The translations under genes and the position numbers were made by a program. From positions 1-64,000 of the IMG/VR virus record IMGVR_UViG_3300017971_000214: a stretch of 64,000 nucleotides of DNA; one strand, 5' to 3'. Under the pieces are notes generated by a model that was given only the letters and a program-made list of their open reading frames with translations, had not been told where the DNA came from and did no database searches. Shown here piece after piece: positions 45,149-52,228 of the stretch. The DNA comes from a virus. Position 1 is the stretch's first letter; each line of letters begins with the position of its first letter.

Positions 45149-46207
45149 ATGGACGAGCTACAGCAGTACATGGGCATTCACGTCGACCACAACTACCTGT
45201 GCCGCGTTCGCGGGCAGGAAAACGGGGGGTGGAACGGCGACAAGGATTGGCAGGGGCACATCAAGTTCCACGCCGAGATGGACGGCCATAAGCTCGTTCC
45301 TCGCTACTTCGAGTCTGACATCGAGGGGCTGCGAAAGCAGGACCACGAGACGGCTCAGGTGGTCGACATCTCTTTCCCCGAACGGTCGGACGAACAGAAG
45401 GAGATCTCCCTGCGCCTTCGGATGCCGGACGGGTCGGAGTTCATGTACACCTTCCAATTCCACCGGTCCTCAGTCCCGAACCTCGTGAGCTTCGTGCGCA
45501 ACAGCCTTGGCGAGTTGGAGCCTCGGTCGGCATTGATCGAGTCAGCCACGACTCGCGAGAAGGCGGCCCCGCTGTTCGCCAATCCGAACGACGCCCTACG
45601 GCCTGCGGATCCGGACGAGGTGGACAAGAGTGCGGTCATGGGTGTGGTGGGCTACGCGACGGACAAGGAAGGCCAGCTGGCGGAGGAAGCGAAGATCGTC
45701 GACTACGCGCCGAGCTTGGACGACCAGAAGCTCATCGTGTTTTGGGAGAAGATGTTGGGGCGTGGGGATGTCGTCGGCGACCCCATCATCGCGCGGACTG
45801 CTTCCGTGGCGCTCATTCGGACCGCCATGCGCGAGCCCGGTAGGATCGTTCCCCTCGCAGCGGTTTGGGGGGCGAGCCGCCGCCTGCTCCATCGGACCAT
45901 CCAGTCCGTTCTTGCCTGCTCCGGTCTATGGCGCTTCGCCAAGAACAACGAGCACACCATCTGCTTCGTCAAGCCCGAGGGGGAAGACAGCTACGACTGG
46001 GGCCGGCTCTGCGAGCAGTGGCTCGCGCCCATCGAGGAGCTGAAGATCGAGGTCCACGCTATCCCCGAGTCCTCGGTGACCAGCATCCCCGGCGACAAGG
46101 CGACCAGCGAGGCGATGAAGGAAGCCCTGGACATGTGCCGTCGTCTCGATGACGAGCACCCCATGGCTCATCACCCGGCCACGCCCCGCAACCCCTTCGA
46201 GAAGTGA
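45149..46207 (+). CDS. hypothetical protein, 352 aa
   Basis: N-terminal 120 residues are beta-rich (HVDHNYLCRVRGQENGGWNG, DGSEFMYTFQFHRSS); residues ~190-270 are helical with ARTASVALIRTAMREPGRIV and a winged-helix-like LHRTIQSVLACSGLWRFAKN; the rest is mixed. It is one of the larger unknown proteins and has its own promoter. GAAAGGATCGAAG precedes the ATG. Confidence 0.6.
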   Translation: MDELQQYMGIHVDHNYLCRVRGQENGGWNGDKDWQGHIKFHAEMDGHKLVPRYFESDIEGLRKQDHETAQVVDISFPERSDEQKEISLRLRMPDGSEFMYTFQFHRSSVPNLVSFVRNSLGELEPRSALIESATTREKAAPLFANPNDALRPADPDEVDKSAVMGVVGYATDKEGQLAEEAKIVDYAPSLDDQKLIVFWEKMLGRGDVVGDPIIARTASVALIRTAMREPGRIVPLAAVWGASRRLLHRTIQSVLACSGLWRFAKNNEHTICFVKPEGEDSYDWGRLCEQWLAPIEELKIEVHAIPESSVTSIPGDKATSEAMKEALDMCRRLDDEHPMAHHPATPRNPFEK

Positions 46208-46650
46208 TCACTCTCGGCGAACTGGAAGACCTTGTGGGTCGGGCGGCGTCCGCCTCTGAAAATGTGAACGACCCTGCCTTGGCCCACACCCTCCGGGCTC
46301 TCTCGGAGGCGGCCGACTGCGCCCATGCCGCCCTGTTCCGGAAGCTCGTGCAGGACGGAATGCTGAGGGAGGCCCGCGGCAAGATGCCGGAGGAGCCCGT
46401 GGAGGCCCCTAGCAGCCCTCCAGAGGCCCCGGAGGAGCCTGAGGCGGGCGAGGATATCCCCGAGGCGGAAGACGTCTCCAGGAGTCCTCTAGCGGAGGTA
46501 GACCGCAAGTTGGCGGAGGGGCCTGTTTTCCGAGTCCGCCCCCGCAGCTCGACCCGGCGGTGTTCGGTGTGCGGGGAGCCTCAGTGGAAGCGGGCGTCGG
46601 GGTGGGTGTGCAATCGGGGGCACGAGGGAGCAGAGCCGCTGGACGAGTGA
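46204..46650 (+). CDS. hypothetical protein with zinc ribbon, 148 aa
   Basis: GTG start overlapping the previous stop. Helical start (ITLGELEDLVGRAASASENV), a Pro/Glu-rich linker (EEPVEAPSSPPEAPEEPEAG), then CSVCGEPQWKRASGWVCNRG and a final His: a C-x2-C...C-x3-H site. Confidence 0.55.
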   Translation: MITLGELEDLVGRAASASENVNDPALAHTLRALSEAADCAHAALFRKLVQDGMLREARGKMPEEPVEAPSSPPEAPEEPEAGEDIPEAEDVSRSPLAEVDRKLAEGPVFRVRPRSSTRRCSVCGEPQWKRASGWVCNRGHEGAEPLDE

Positions 46651-46665
46651 CATGATCGTCACGTC

Positions 46666-46694
46666 TTGAGCTTCTGGGCATCTTAGCCTAGAGT
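46666..46694 (+). promoter_or_regulatory. sigma-70-type promoter
   Basis: TTGAGC 46666-46671, 17-bp spacer, TAGAGT 46689-46694, ATG 46702 at the predicted start. Confidence 0.6.
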
Positions 46695-46701
46695 ATCCCC
46701 C

Positions 46702-47166
46702 ATGCCTCTACTCACCGAAGAACAGAAGCGGCTCATGGGGATCGAACCCCGCGACTTCGGCGGCATGCCTGCCATGTTCCAGCCCGGAGCCTTCCAAGAG
46801 ATGTCTGCCGAGGAGCTGGCAGAGGCCAAGAAGAAGGCCAAGAAGAAGAAGGCCAAGGGCCGGAAGAAGAGGACCGAGGGTCGCCGGTCGCTGACCCTGT
46901 TCCCCACCACGGAGGCCATGGTCAACGCTCTGGAGCGGGCCAACAAGCTCATCCAGCGGGTGAACGCCACGGTCAACCGCGAGCGCCAGGGGTCCTCGGG
47001 CACCGTCATGAATGAGAAGGCGCGCGCCGACATGTACCGGCTCGACCAAGAGCTAGCCACGGCCATGGACGCCGTGCGTTCGGCGAGCGACGCTCTGGAG
47101 TGCATCGAGCAGGCCAAGAAGATGGCTGCCCGCGAGGCGCGCCAAGCCCGCCGTCAGGGCCGCTAG
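46702..47166 (+). CDS. basic helical protein, 154 aa
   Basis: PLLTEEQKRLMGIEPRDFGG, then a lysine-rich patch (EAKKKAKKKKAKGRKKR) and helices (MVNALERANKLIQRVNATVN, MDAVRSASDALECIEQAKKM). Could bind nucleic acid. Leaderless ATG; a terminator follows. Confidence 0.6.
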   Translation: MPLLTEEQKRLMGIEPRDFGGMPAMFQPGAFQEMSAEELAEAKKKAKKKKAKGRKKRTEGRRSLTLFPTTEAMVNALERANKLIQRVNATVNRERQGSSGTVMNEKARADMYRLDQELATAMDAVRSASDALECIEQAKKMAAREARQARRQGR

Positions 47167-47191
47167 TTCCCCCCACACCTCCGGGAAGAAA

Positions 47192-47217
47192 GGTCGATCT
47201 TCGGGTCGGCCTTTTTT
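47192..47217 (+). terminator. rho-independent terminator
   Basis: GGTCGA 47192-47197 pairs with TCGGCC 47206-47211 (one G-T), loop TCTTCGGG, then six T at 47212-47217. It ends the 46702 unit and precedes the promoter at 47228. Confidence 0.75.
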
Positions 47218-47227
47218 GATCTTCCTG

Positions 47228-47256
47228 TTGACAATCCTTTTCCTATGTGATATTGT
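47228..47256 (+). promoter_or_regulatory. sigma-70-type promoter, TTGACAATC class
   Basis: TTGACA 47228-47233, 17-bp spacer ending CCTATGTGA, TATTGT 47251-47256. Drives the SNF2-type ATPase; leader about 25 nt. Confidence 0.75.
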
Positions 47257-47287
47257 TTTTACGTACCCTGGGAGAAGGACAGAGCAG

Positions 47288-50071
47288 ATGGGACGAAAAG
47301 CATGGGCGAATCGGCGGAGCGGAACCTGCGAGGCGTGCGGCACTTCGGTGGCGGCGCAGGCCGGCTGGGTGTACCGGGACGATGCGGGTTCCTGGAAGGT
47401 GTGCTGCAAGAGCGCGGTGTGCGGGACGCAGCTCGGCCTCGCTGGGGCGGCCCCCGAGGCGGCGGAGACGCGGGAGCTGACGGCGGACGGTCGCGTACTG
47501 ATGCCCTACGAGAAAGCAGCGCTCCCCTTGCTGCGGGCGATGCCGGGCGCGCGGTTCGACCGTGACGCCTCCCCGAAGTGTTGGCGCGTGTCACTGGATC
47601 CCGGTGACCGGGACCGGCTCTTGGAGCTAGCGGACGAGCTGAAGCTCGCCGTGGCCCCCGAGCTGCGCACCGTGTCGGAGGACATCGAAGCGTTGTCCAA
47701 GCAGCTCATCGCGGACGGCCTGTACCCCTTCCAGGTGAAGGGCGTGTGTTGGTTGCGGCAGCGACGCCGCGCGTTGCTCGGCGACTCGATGGGACTAGGA
47801 AAAACCATCCAAGTCTTGTTTGCCCTACCCCATCCAAAGGGGTACGGTAAGAATCATGCCGAGAGGAGTGTATCCGAGAACGTCAAATCAGCTCAGAGCC
47901 GCCAAGGAGAATCTAGCCAAGGGGCGGCAGCCGAATGCTCGGCGAAAAGCAAAAGCGACGATGCGGAAGACAGCTCAGACGCCGGAGTGGCGCGCAAAGG
48001 TAAGCGAGGCCACGCGTCGTGCGATGCAGCGTCCCGAAGTGCGAGAGAAGCATCTCAAAGGTCTGAAGGGGAATCCAGTAGGATTCAAGGGGGGAAACGG
48101 ACAGCCTCCAGTTCCGATAGTCGAGTTGGCGGCCATTTTTCTGGAGCCTCTGGGGTTCGTGAGGGAGCTACCAATACGGACGAAAGGCCACGGAACGGAG
48201 TTGCGAGCACCGACACACTACAAGGCAGATTTAGGCCAGCCGGAACTGAAGATCGTAGTGGAACTGGACGGTCCGAGTCATTGGAACAAGCGCCAGCAGG
48301 ACAAGGATCGGAAGAAGACCGAAATCCTGGAAGCACTGGGTTGGACGGTGATCCGCATCCAGCACGGGCGATCGTCATCTGCCCGGCGAGTCTCAAGCTG
48401 AACTGGCGCGACGAGTGCAAGCGGTGGCGTCCGGGCCTGAAGCCTGTCGTGCTCTCGGGTCGCGGCAGCTTCCGGCACCCCGAAGCTGGAGAGGTCATCA
48501 TCACGAACTACGACATCTTGCCGAAGCTACCCCGCTGCACCTGCAAGGCGCACGGTCAGCTGAAGTACGTATCGGGCACCTGGGAGTGGGTGTGCGAGAA
48601 GTGCTCCAAGAAGAGCAACGCCACGGTGACCATCAAGGCCGACCCCGTGCTCGACCTCTCGGGCAAGGGGATCGTCGTGGTCGCCGACGAGTCCACCGCG
48701 GTCAAGAACTTCAAGGCCATCCGGTCCAAGGTCTTCAAGGCGCTCGCCGTCACCGCCGACAAGGTGTGGCAGCTGTCGGGCACCCCGATGCTCAACCGCC
48801 CGTTTGACCTCTACGGGATGCTCCAGTCCGGAGACATGGCCTACGAGGTGTTCGGTGGCTGGAGGTCCTTCCTCCGCTGCTTCAACGGCTACAAGAACCG
48901 GTGGGGCGGCTACGAGTTCGGCGAGCCTCTTCCCGAGACCCCTGAGCGCCTGCGCCGTGTGATGCTGCGCCGGCTCAAGACCGAGGTGCTGACTGATCTC
49001 CCTGAGGTCACCTACCAGACCCTCACCGTCAACAGTCTCGACAAGGGCCTGAAGGCGGAGCTGGACGCCGCGTGGAGCGCCTGGAACGACGAGGCCGAAG
49101 CACTCGACGGGCTCGCCGATGGTGCCCCCGCAGACCTTCCTCCCTTCGAGCAGTTCTCGAAGCTGCGCGCGAAGCTCGCTGCCAGCCGCATCAACGCGAT
49201 GCTTGATCTGGTCGAGCAGTACGAGGACAACGAGCAGCCGCTCATCGTCTTCTCCGCGCATCGCGCCCCCATCGACACCTTGGCCAAGCGCGAGGGGTGG
49301 GCCGTCATCACCGGCGACACCAACGCTGAGGCCCGCAACGAGGCCGTCAAGCGCTTCCAGAGCGGCGAGCTGAAGGGCATCGGCCTGACCATCAAGGCCG
49401 GCGGCTACGGGCTCACGCTGACCCGCGGCAGCCACCTTCTGTTCGTCGACCTCGAATGGACCCCCTCCGCCAACGCGCAGGCAGAGGACCGGGCTCGTCG
49501 TATCGGGCAGACCGCCGACTCGATTCAGGTCACCCGCATGGTCTCCGACCACCCGCTCGACCAGCACGTCCTACGGCTTCTCGCTGAGAAGACCGCCATG
49601 ATCTTCAAGGCTGTCGAAGCCGAGGTGCAGTACAAGCGGGCGCCCAAGCCCAAAACCGCCCAGCCCAGCGGTTGGGTGCAGGAGAGCGACGCGGACCAGC
49701 AGGCGCGCAAGGATGCCATCGAGCAGGCCGCCAAGGAGGCCGAGAAGGCTCAGGCGCAGAAGCGCATCGACAAGATCATCCTCCAGGAAAAGGACCGTCA
49801 GGGCACCGCTCCGGGCGAGACCTTGGAGCTGACCTCCGAAGTCCGCCAGGCTCTCACCGATGCCTTCTACTTCATGAAGAGCGTCTGCGATGGCGCGCAG
49901 GAGAAGGACGGCCAAGGGTTCTCCAAGCCCGACGTCTACCGCACCGCGTTCCTCGCATCGTGGATGGACACCGGAGAGGAGACCGCGTTCCGCGCGGCGG
50001 CCATGATCCTCTGCCGCTACAGGCGGCAGCTCGGCAAGCAGTTCCCCATCCTTTTCAAGAAGGCGGCTTGA
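47288..50071 (+). CDS. SNF2-family DNA-dependent ATPase interrupted in frame by a nuclease insert
   Basis: 927 codons. Superfamily 2 ATPase that would translocate on double-stranded DNA. N-terminal cysteines (CEACGTSVAAQ...CCKSAVC), then a HARP-like/N-terminal region, motif I GDSMGLGKTIQ, Ia ARAIVICPASLKLNW, a zinc-like insert (RCTCKAHGQ...CEKCSKKS), motif II VVADEST (in place of DEAH), III LSGTPMLNRPFDLYG, and V-VI ending LEWTPSANAQAEDRARRIGQ. Between motif I and Ia a 525-bp in-frame insert (about 47837-48361) encodes a Ser/Glu/Arg-rich low-complexity segment and, in the +1 frame, a homing endonuclease. Flanking CATCCA copies suggest the join ALPHP/ARAIV. No intein motifs are visible in the insert. 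Confidence 0.85.
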   Translation: MGRKAWANRRSGTCEACGTSVAAQAGWVYRDDAGSWKVCCKSAVCGTQLGLAGAAPEAAETRELTADGRVLMPYEKAALPLLRAMPGARFDRDASPKCWRVSLDPGDRDRLLELADELKLAVAPELRTVSEDIEALSKQLIADGLYPFQVKGVCWLRQRRRALLGDSMGLGKTIQVLFALPHPKGYGKNHAERSVSENVKSAQSRQGESSQGAAAECSAKSKSDDAEDSSDAGVARKGKRGHASCDAASRSAREASQRSEGESSRIQGGKRTASSSDSRVGGHFSGASGVREGATNTDERPRNGVASTDTLQGRFRPAGTEDRSGTGRSESLEQAPAGQGSEEDRNPGSTGLDGDPHPARAIVICPASLKLNWRDECKRWRPGLKPVVLSGRGSFRHPEAGEVIITNYDILPKLPRCTCKAHGQLKYVSGTWEWVCEKCSKKSNATVTIKADPVLDLSGKGIVVVADESTAVKNFKAIRSKVFKALAVTADKVWQLSGTPMLNRPFDLYGMLQSGDMAYEVFGGWRSFLRCFNGYKNRWGGYEFGEPLPETPERLRRVMLRRLKTEVLTDLPEVTYQTLTVNSLDKGLKAELDAAWSAWNDEAEALDGLADGAPADLPPFEQFSKLRAKLAASRINAMLDLVEQYEDNEQPLIVFSAHRAPIDTLAKREGWAVITGDTNAEARNEAVKRFQSGELKGIGLTIKAGGYGLTLTRGSHLLFVDLEWTPSANAQAEDRARRIGQTADSIQVTRMVSDHPLDQHVLRLLAEKTAMIFKAVEAEVQYKRAPKPKTAQPSGWVQESDADQQARKDAIEQAAKEAEKAQAQKRIDKIILQEKDRQGTAPGETLELTSEVRQALTDAFYFMKSVCDGAQEKDGQGFSKPDVYRTAFLASWMDTGEETAFRAAAMILCRYRRQLGKQFPILFKKAA
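47837..48361 (+). mobile_element. 525-bp insert in the SNF2 gene, dual-coding
   Basis: Bounded by CATCCA direct repeats (47831-47836 and 48356-48361) in the same codon phase. Its length is a multiple of three, so the host frame runs through as 175 codons without a stop, giving a disordered-looking segment rich in Ser, Glu, Arg and Gly. The +1 frame holds the endonuclease. A self-splicing intron is unlikely because the nuclease gene fills the insert, leaving no room for a ribozyme core. Boundaries are inferred from protein continuity. Confidence 0.7.
47856..48401 (+). CDS. NUMOD3 plus Vsr-like homing endonuclease, nested in +1 frame
   Basis: 181 aa from ATG 47856. N-terminal NUMOD3-like basic repeats (RGVYPRTSNQLRAAKENLAK, TAQTPEWRAKVSEATRRAMQ, RPEVREKHLKGLKGN), then a Vsr/DUF559-type nuclease: THYKADLGQPELKIVVELDG, with D and then E-L-D-G-x-x-H-W, and DKDRKKTEILEALGWTVIRI. 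The catalytic-type pattern (Y-K-A-D...V-V-E-L-D-G-x-S-H-W...G-W-T-V-I-R-I) is intact. Its last 13 codons and stop use host sequence encoding motif Ia in the other frame. It has no clear ribosome site. Confidence 0.8.
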   Translation: MPRGVYPRTSNQLRAAKENLAKGRQPNARRKAKATMRKTAQTPEWRAKVSEATRRAMQRPEVREKHLKGLKGNPVGFKGGNGQPPVPIVELAAIFLEPLGFVRELPIRTKGHGTELRAPTHYKADLGQPELKIVVELDGPSHWNKRQQDKDRKKTEILEALGWTVIRIQHGRSSSARRVSS

Positions 50072-50072
50072 G

Positions 50073-50588
50073 ATGTCGAAGGGAAAGAAGCGCAGGAAGG
50101 GCGAGCCCACAGGAAAGCAGCGCCGACGAGAGAAGGCCCGGCTCCGATTCGTGCGGACGGTTCAGGACTTCTGGTCTGACTTCGAGGAGTGCCCTCTGTC
50201 CGAGGACTACATCAAGGCGAACCCCAAGGCCGTGGAACAAGGAGACCGCATGTTCTGGAACAGTCGCTACCACGTGTGGCTGCGCGACTTCCACTCCGAG
50301 GCGTTCGACACGACCATAACGCACCTGTCGATCAAACGGAACGACAAGGAGCCGTTGCACGACTGGAGAGATCTGCAGAGGATCAAGAACGAGCTGTGCG
50401 GCGAAGAACGAGAGGCCATCGAGCTGTACCCTGCGGAGTCGCGGACTGTCGATTTGGCAAATCAGTATCACCTCTGGGTGTTCCCGGAAGGGGTGAGGGT
50501 GCCCCTAGGATTCTTCGAGGGGCAGATGAAGGGCACACCGAAAGAAGCGGAAGAGATAGGCGCGAAGCAACGTAGGTTCGAGAGCTGA
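50073..50588 (+). CDS. conserved phage protein (DUF7694-like), 171 aa
   Basis: Basic N-terminus (KGKKRRKGEPTGKQRRREKA), then DRMFWNSRYHVWLRDF, THLSIKRNDKEPLHDWRDLQ and RIKNELCGEEREAIELYPAE, SRTVDLANQYHLWVFPEG: successive blocks of a family common in phages, which I know as DUF7694. Function unknown. It starts 1 nt after the ATPase stop. Confidence 0.75.
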   Translation: MSKGKKRRKGEPTGKQRRREKARLRFVRTVQDFWSDFEECPLSEDYIKANPKAVEQGDRMFWNSRYHVWLRDFHSEAFDTTITHLSIKRNDKEPLHDWRDLQRIKNELCGEEREAIELYPAESRTVDLANQYHLWVFPEGVRVPLGFFEGQMKGTPKEAEEIGAKQRRFES

Positions 50589-50592
50589 AACC

Positions 50593-50667
50593 CCTTGCTT
50601 TCTAGCAAGAACTGAGCCGGGCACGGACTAGAGATCGACCTCAAAGTCTTGCCCGGTTGTTCTTTTT
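50593..50667 (+). terminator. double hairpin with T-run, rho-independent terminator
   Basis: First hairpin CTTGCT-TTCT-AGCAAG at 50593-50608. Second, GAAC(50608-50611)...CCGGGCA with a 23-nt loop to TGCCCGG and GTTC, followed by TTTTTT 50662-50667. The loop is unusually long, so an attenuator or small-RNA end is possible. Confidence 0.7.
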
Positions 50668-50701
50668 TGCTGTAGGGTCCGTACCGCAACGACAACTAAC
50701 C

Positions 50702-50745
50702 GCGAGGAGTGCCGAGGATCACGCTTGGTGCGTGACGGCCCTCGC
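50702..50745 (+). ncRNA. structured leader upstream of the FGE-like gene
   Basis: Three nested stems in 44 nt: GCGAGG/CCTCGC, GCCG/CGGC and CACGC/GCGTG with a TTGGT loop, all perfectly paired. It lies about 20 nt before the ATG at 50766. Could be a regulatory or stabilising 5-prime structure; no known riboswitch recognised. Confidence 0.5.
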
Positions 50746-50765
50746 CGAACCGTTGAGAGGAGTGG

Positions 50766-51425
50766 ATGGGAGCTGAGTCGATGACAAGTCTTGTGCTTCT
50801 GAATGTGATCTTCTCGTTGACGGCTATGGTGCCGACCTGCCCTACGGACATGGTGGAGTCCGGGGCGGGAACTTGCATCGACCGATACGAGTGGCCCAAC
50901 AAGCCCGGCGTGAAGCCGCTGTTGGGCGTCAGCGGGATTGCAGAAAAGCACGACGTGCGCGAGGGTCTAGTGATGGACGCTGAGCGGCTTTGCGCCAGCG
51001 TCGGAAAGCGGGTGTGTCGTCTCGAAGAATGGCGATCGGCATGCCGCGGAGAGCAGTCCGCGCGCTACCCGTTTGGTGAGAAAATTCCCAAGCTGCTCAG
51101 CAGGGAAGACGCCCCGTGCAACTTCGCCAAGTTCTTCCGAGAACCGAACTGGATGAAGATCTACAACCGCGACGCCAAGCACATGGCGTGGTTGGATCAG
51201 AGTGAGCCCGCAGGTGCCCGCGAAGAGTGCCGGAGTGCGAGCGGAGCATACGACCTCATCGGCAATGCTGAGGAGTGGGTCCGATGCGGGCAAAAGAACA
51301 AGTGGGGTTGGTGCTTGGTCGGCAGGTACTGGTCGCAGGCTGTCGACTGCTCCGCTGTAGTCACAGGTCACTCTCCGAATTGGCACAGCTACGAAAGCAC
51401 TGCTAGATGTTGCTTAACTGTTTAG
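50766..51425 (+). CDS. secreted FGE/SUMF1-like protein, 219 aa
   Basis: Signal peptide-like start MTSLVLLNVIFSLTAMVPTC, then CIDRYEWPN, DAERLCASVGKRVCRLEEWR, RYPFGEKI and GAYDLIGNAEEWV, the successive blocks of the FGE-sulfatase (formylglycine-generating enzyme-like) C-type-lectin fold. Real FGE active-site cysteines are not obvious; many such proteins are non-catalytic binding modules. Ten cysteines could form disulphides outside the cell. It may be displayed or act on the envelope. Confidence 0.75.
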   Translation: MGAESMTSLVLLNVIFSLTAMVPTCPTDMVESGAGTCIDRYEWPNKPGVKPLLGVSGIAEKHDVREGLVMDAERLCASVGKRVCRLEEWRSACRGEQSARYPFGEKIPKLLSREDAPCNFAKFFREPNWMKIYNRDAKHMAWLDQSEPAGAREECRSASGAYDLIGNAEEWVRCGQKNKWGWCLVGRYWSQAVDCSAVVTGHSPNWHSYESTARCCLTV

Positions 51426-51462
51426 TAGACAAGAGCCTTCGCAGCAGGATACAGTCGCATGC

Positions 51463-52227
51463 ATGAAGCCCGGAAGGCCGCCGAAACATGGGCATGCGAA
51501 GACTGGGTTCAGGACTTCTGAGTACGTCGCTTGGGTGAGCATGATCTCTAGGTGCGTCAACCCGTCGCACAAGAGCTTTGGCCTCTATGGAGGTCGTGGC
51601 ATACGTGTTTGCGCCAGATGGTTGGATTCGTTCTCCAACTTCCTTGCGGACATGGGAGTGAAACCAGACCCGTCGTGTTCTGTAGATCGCATAGACCCCG
51701 AAGGGGATTACGAGCCACGCAACTGTCGTTGGGCCACCCCGAAGCAGCAAGCCAGGAACAGGAGAAATACGACGTTCCTTACTTCAGAAGGGACAACGAA
51801 GTCTTTGATGGACTGGGCTGAAGAACTGGGTGTTTCTGCAACTGCTATTCGGGAGCGGCTGCGCCGAGGTTGGTCAGACGAAGAGGCGTTGAGTACGCCT
51901 TTCAAGCCTAGGCTAACGAAGGGGACCGTACTCGCCATCTGCAAAGAGTACGATCTAGGGGGTGTGACGATCACAGACCTAGCAACACGGCACGCCACCA
52001 ACCCTTCTACAGTGCAGGCCATTTTGAGCGGGCGGCAGTGGGGGGACGTGACGGGAAGAACGTACACGCCGGTGGTGGGGAGAAAGAAGCCAGTCCTGCT
52101 GAAGCGCGGGGAATCACTTATCACCAAGATCCGAAGGATGATTGATCGAGGTATGTCCCAGCGGGCTGTGGCGCGCGAGCTGGGAACGTCACACACGACG
52201 ATAGCGCGCATTCTTGAGGAGGACTGA
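51463..52227 (+). CDS. free-standing phage homing endonuclease with AP2/HNH-like core, 254 aa
   Basis: YVAWVSMISRCVNPSHKSFG, LYGGRGIRVCARWLDSFSNF, LADMGVKPDPSCSVDRIDPE then GDYEPRNCRWATPKQQARNR R: the conserved core of a phage family with the Y-G-G-R-G-I-x-V-C-x-R-W and S-x-D-R-I-D...N-C-R-W motifs. The second half carries three helix-turn-helix-like repeats (SLMDWAEELGVSATAIRERL, ITDLATRHATNPSTVQAILS, SQRAVARELGTSHTTIARIL), suggesting sequence-specific DNA recognition. It probably inserted between the FGE-like and transglycosylase genes. Confidence 0.8.
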   Translation: MKPGRPPKHGHAKTGFRTSEYVAWVSMISRCVNPSHKSFGLYGGRGIRVCARWLDSFSNFLADMGVKPDPSCSVDRIDPEGDYEPRNCRWATPKQQARNRRNTTFLTSEGTTKSLMDWAEELGVSATAIRERLRRGWSDEEALSTPFKPRLTKGTVLAICKEYDLGGVTITDLATRHATNPSTVQAILSGRQWGDVTGRTYTPVVGRKKPVLLKRGESLITKIRRMIDRGMSQRAVARELGTSHTTIARILEED

Positions 52228-52228
52228 C

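Noticed and set aside
47837-48361. Group I or group II intron in the SNF2 gene
   Set aside because: The insert is 525 bp and almost wholly occupied by the nuclease gene, leaving no room for a catalytic core, and the host frame is preserved, which an intron does not require.
50648-50690. Promoter TTGCCC-N18-TAGGGT inside the terminator
   Set aside because: Weak boxes, wrong spacing, and overlap with the hairpin arm; likely chance.
50766-51425. Diversity-generating retroelement target
   Set aside because: The lectin-like fold is suggestive, but no reverse transcriptase, template repeat or variable repeat is visible in the window.
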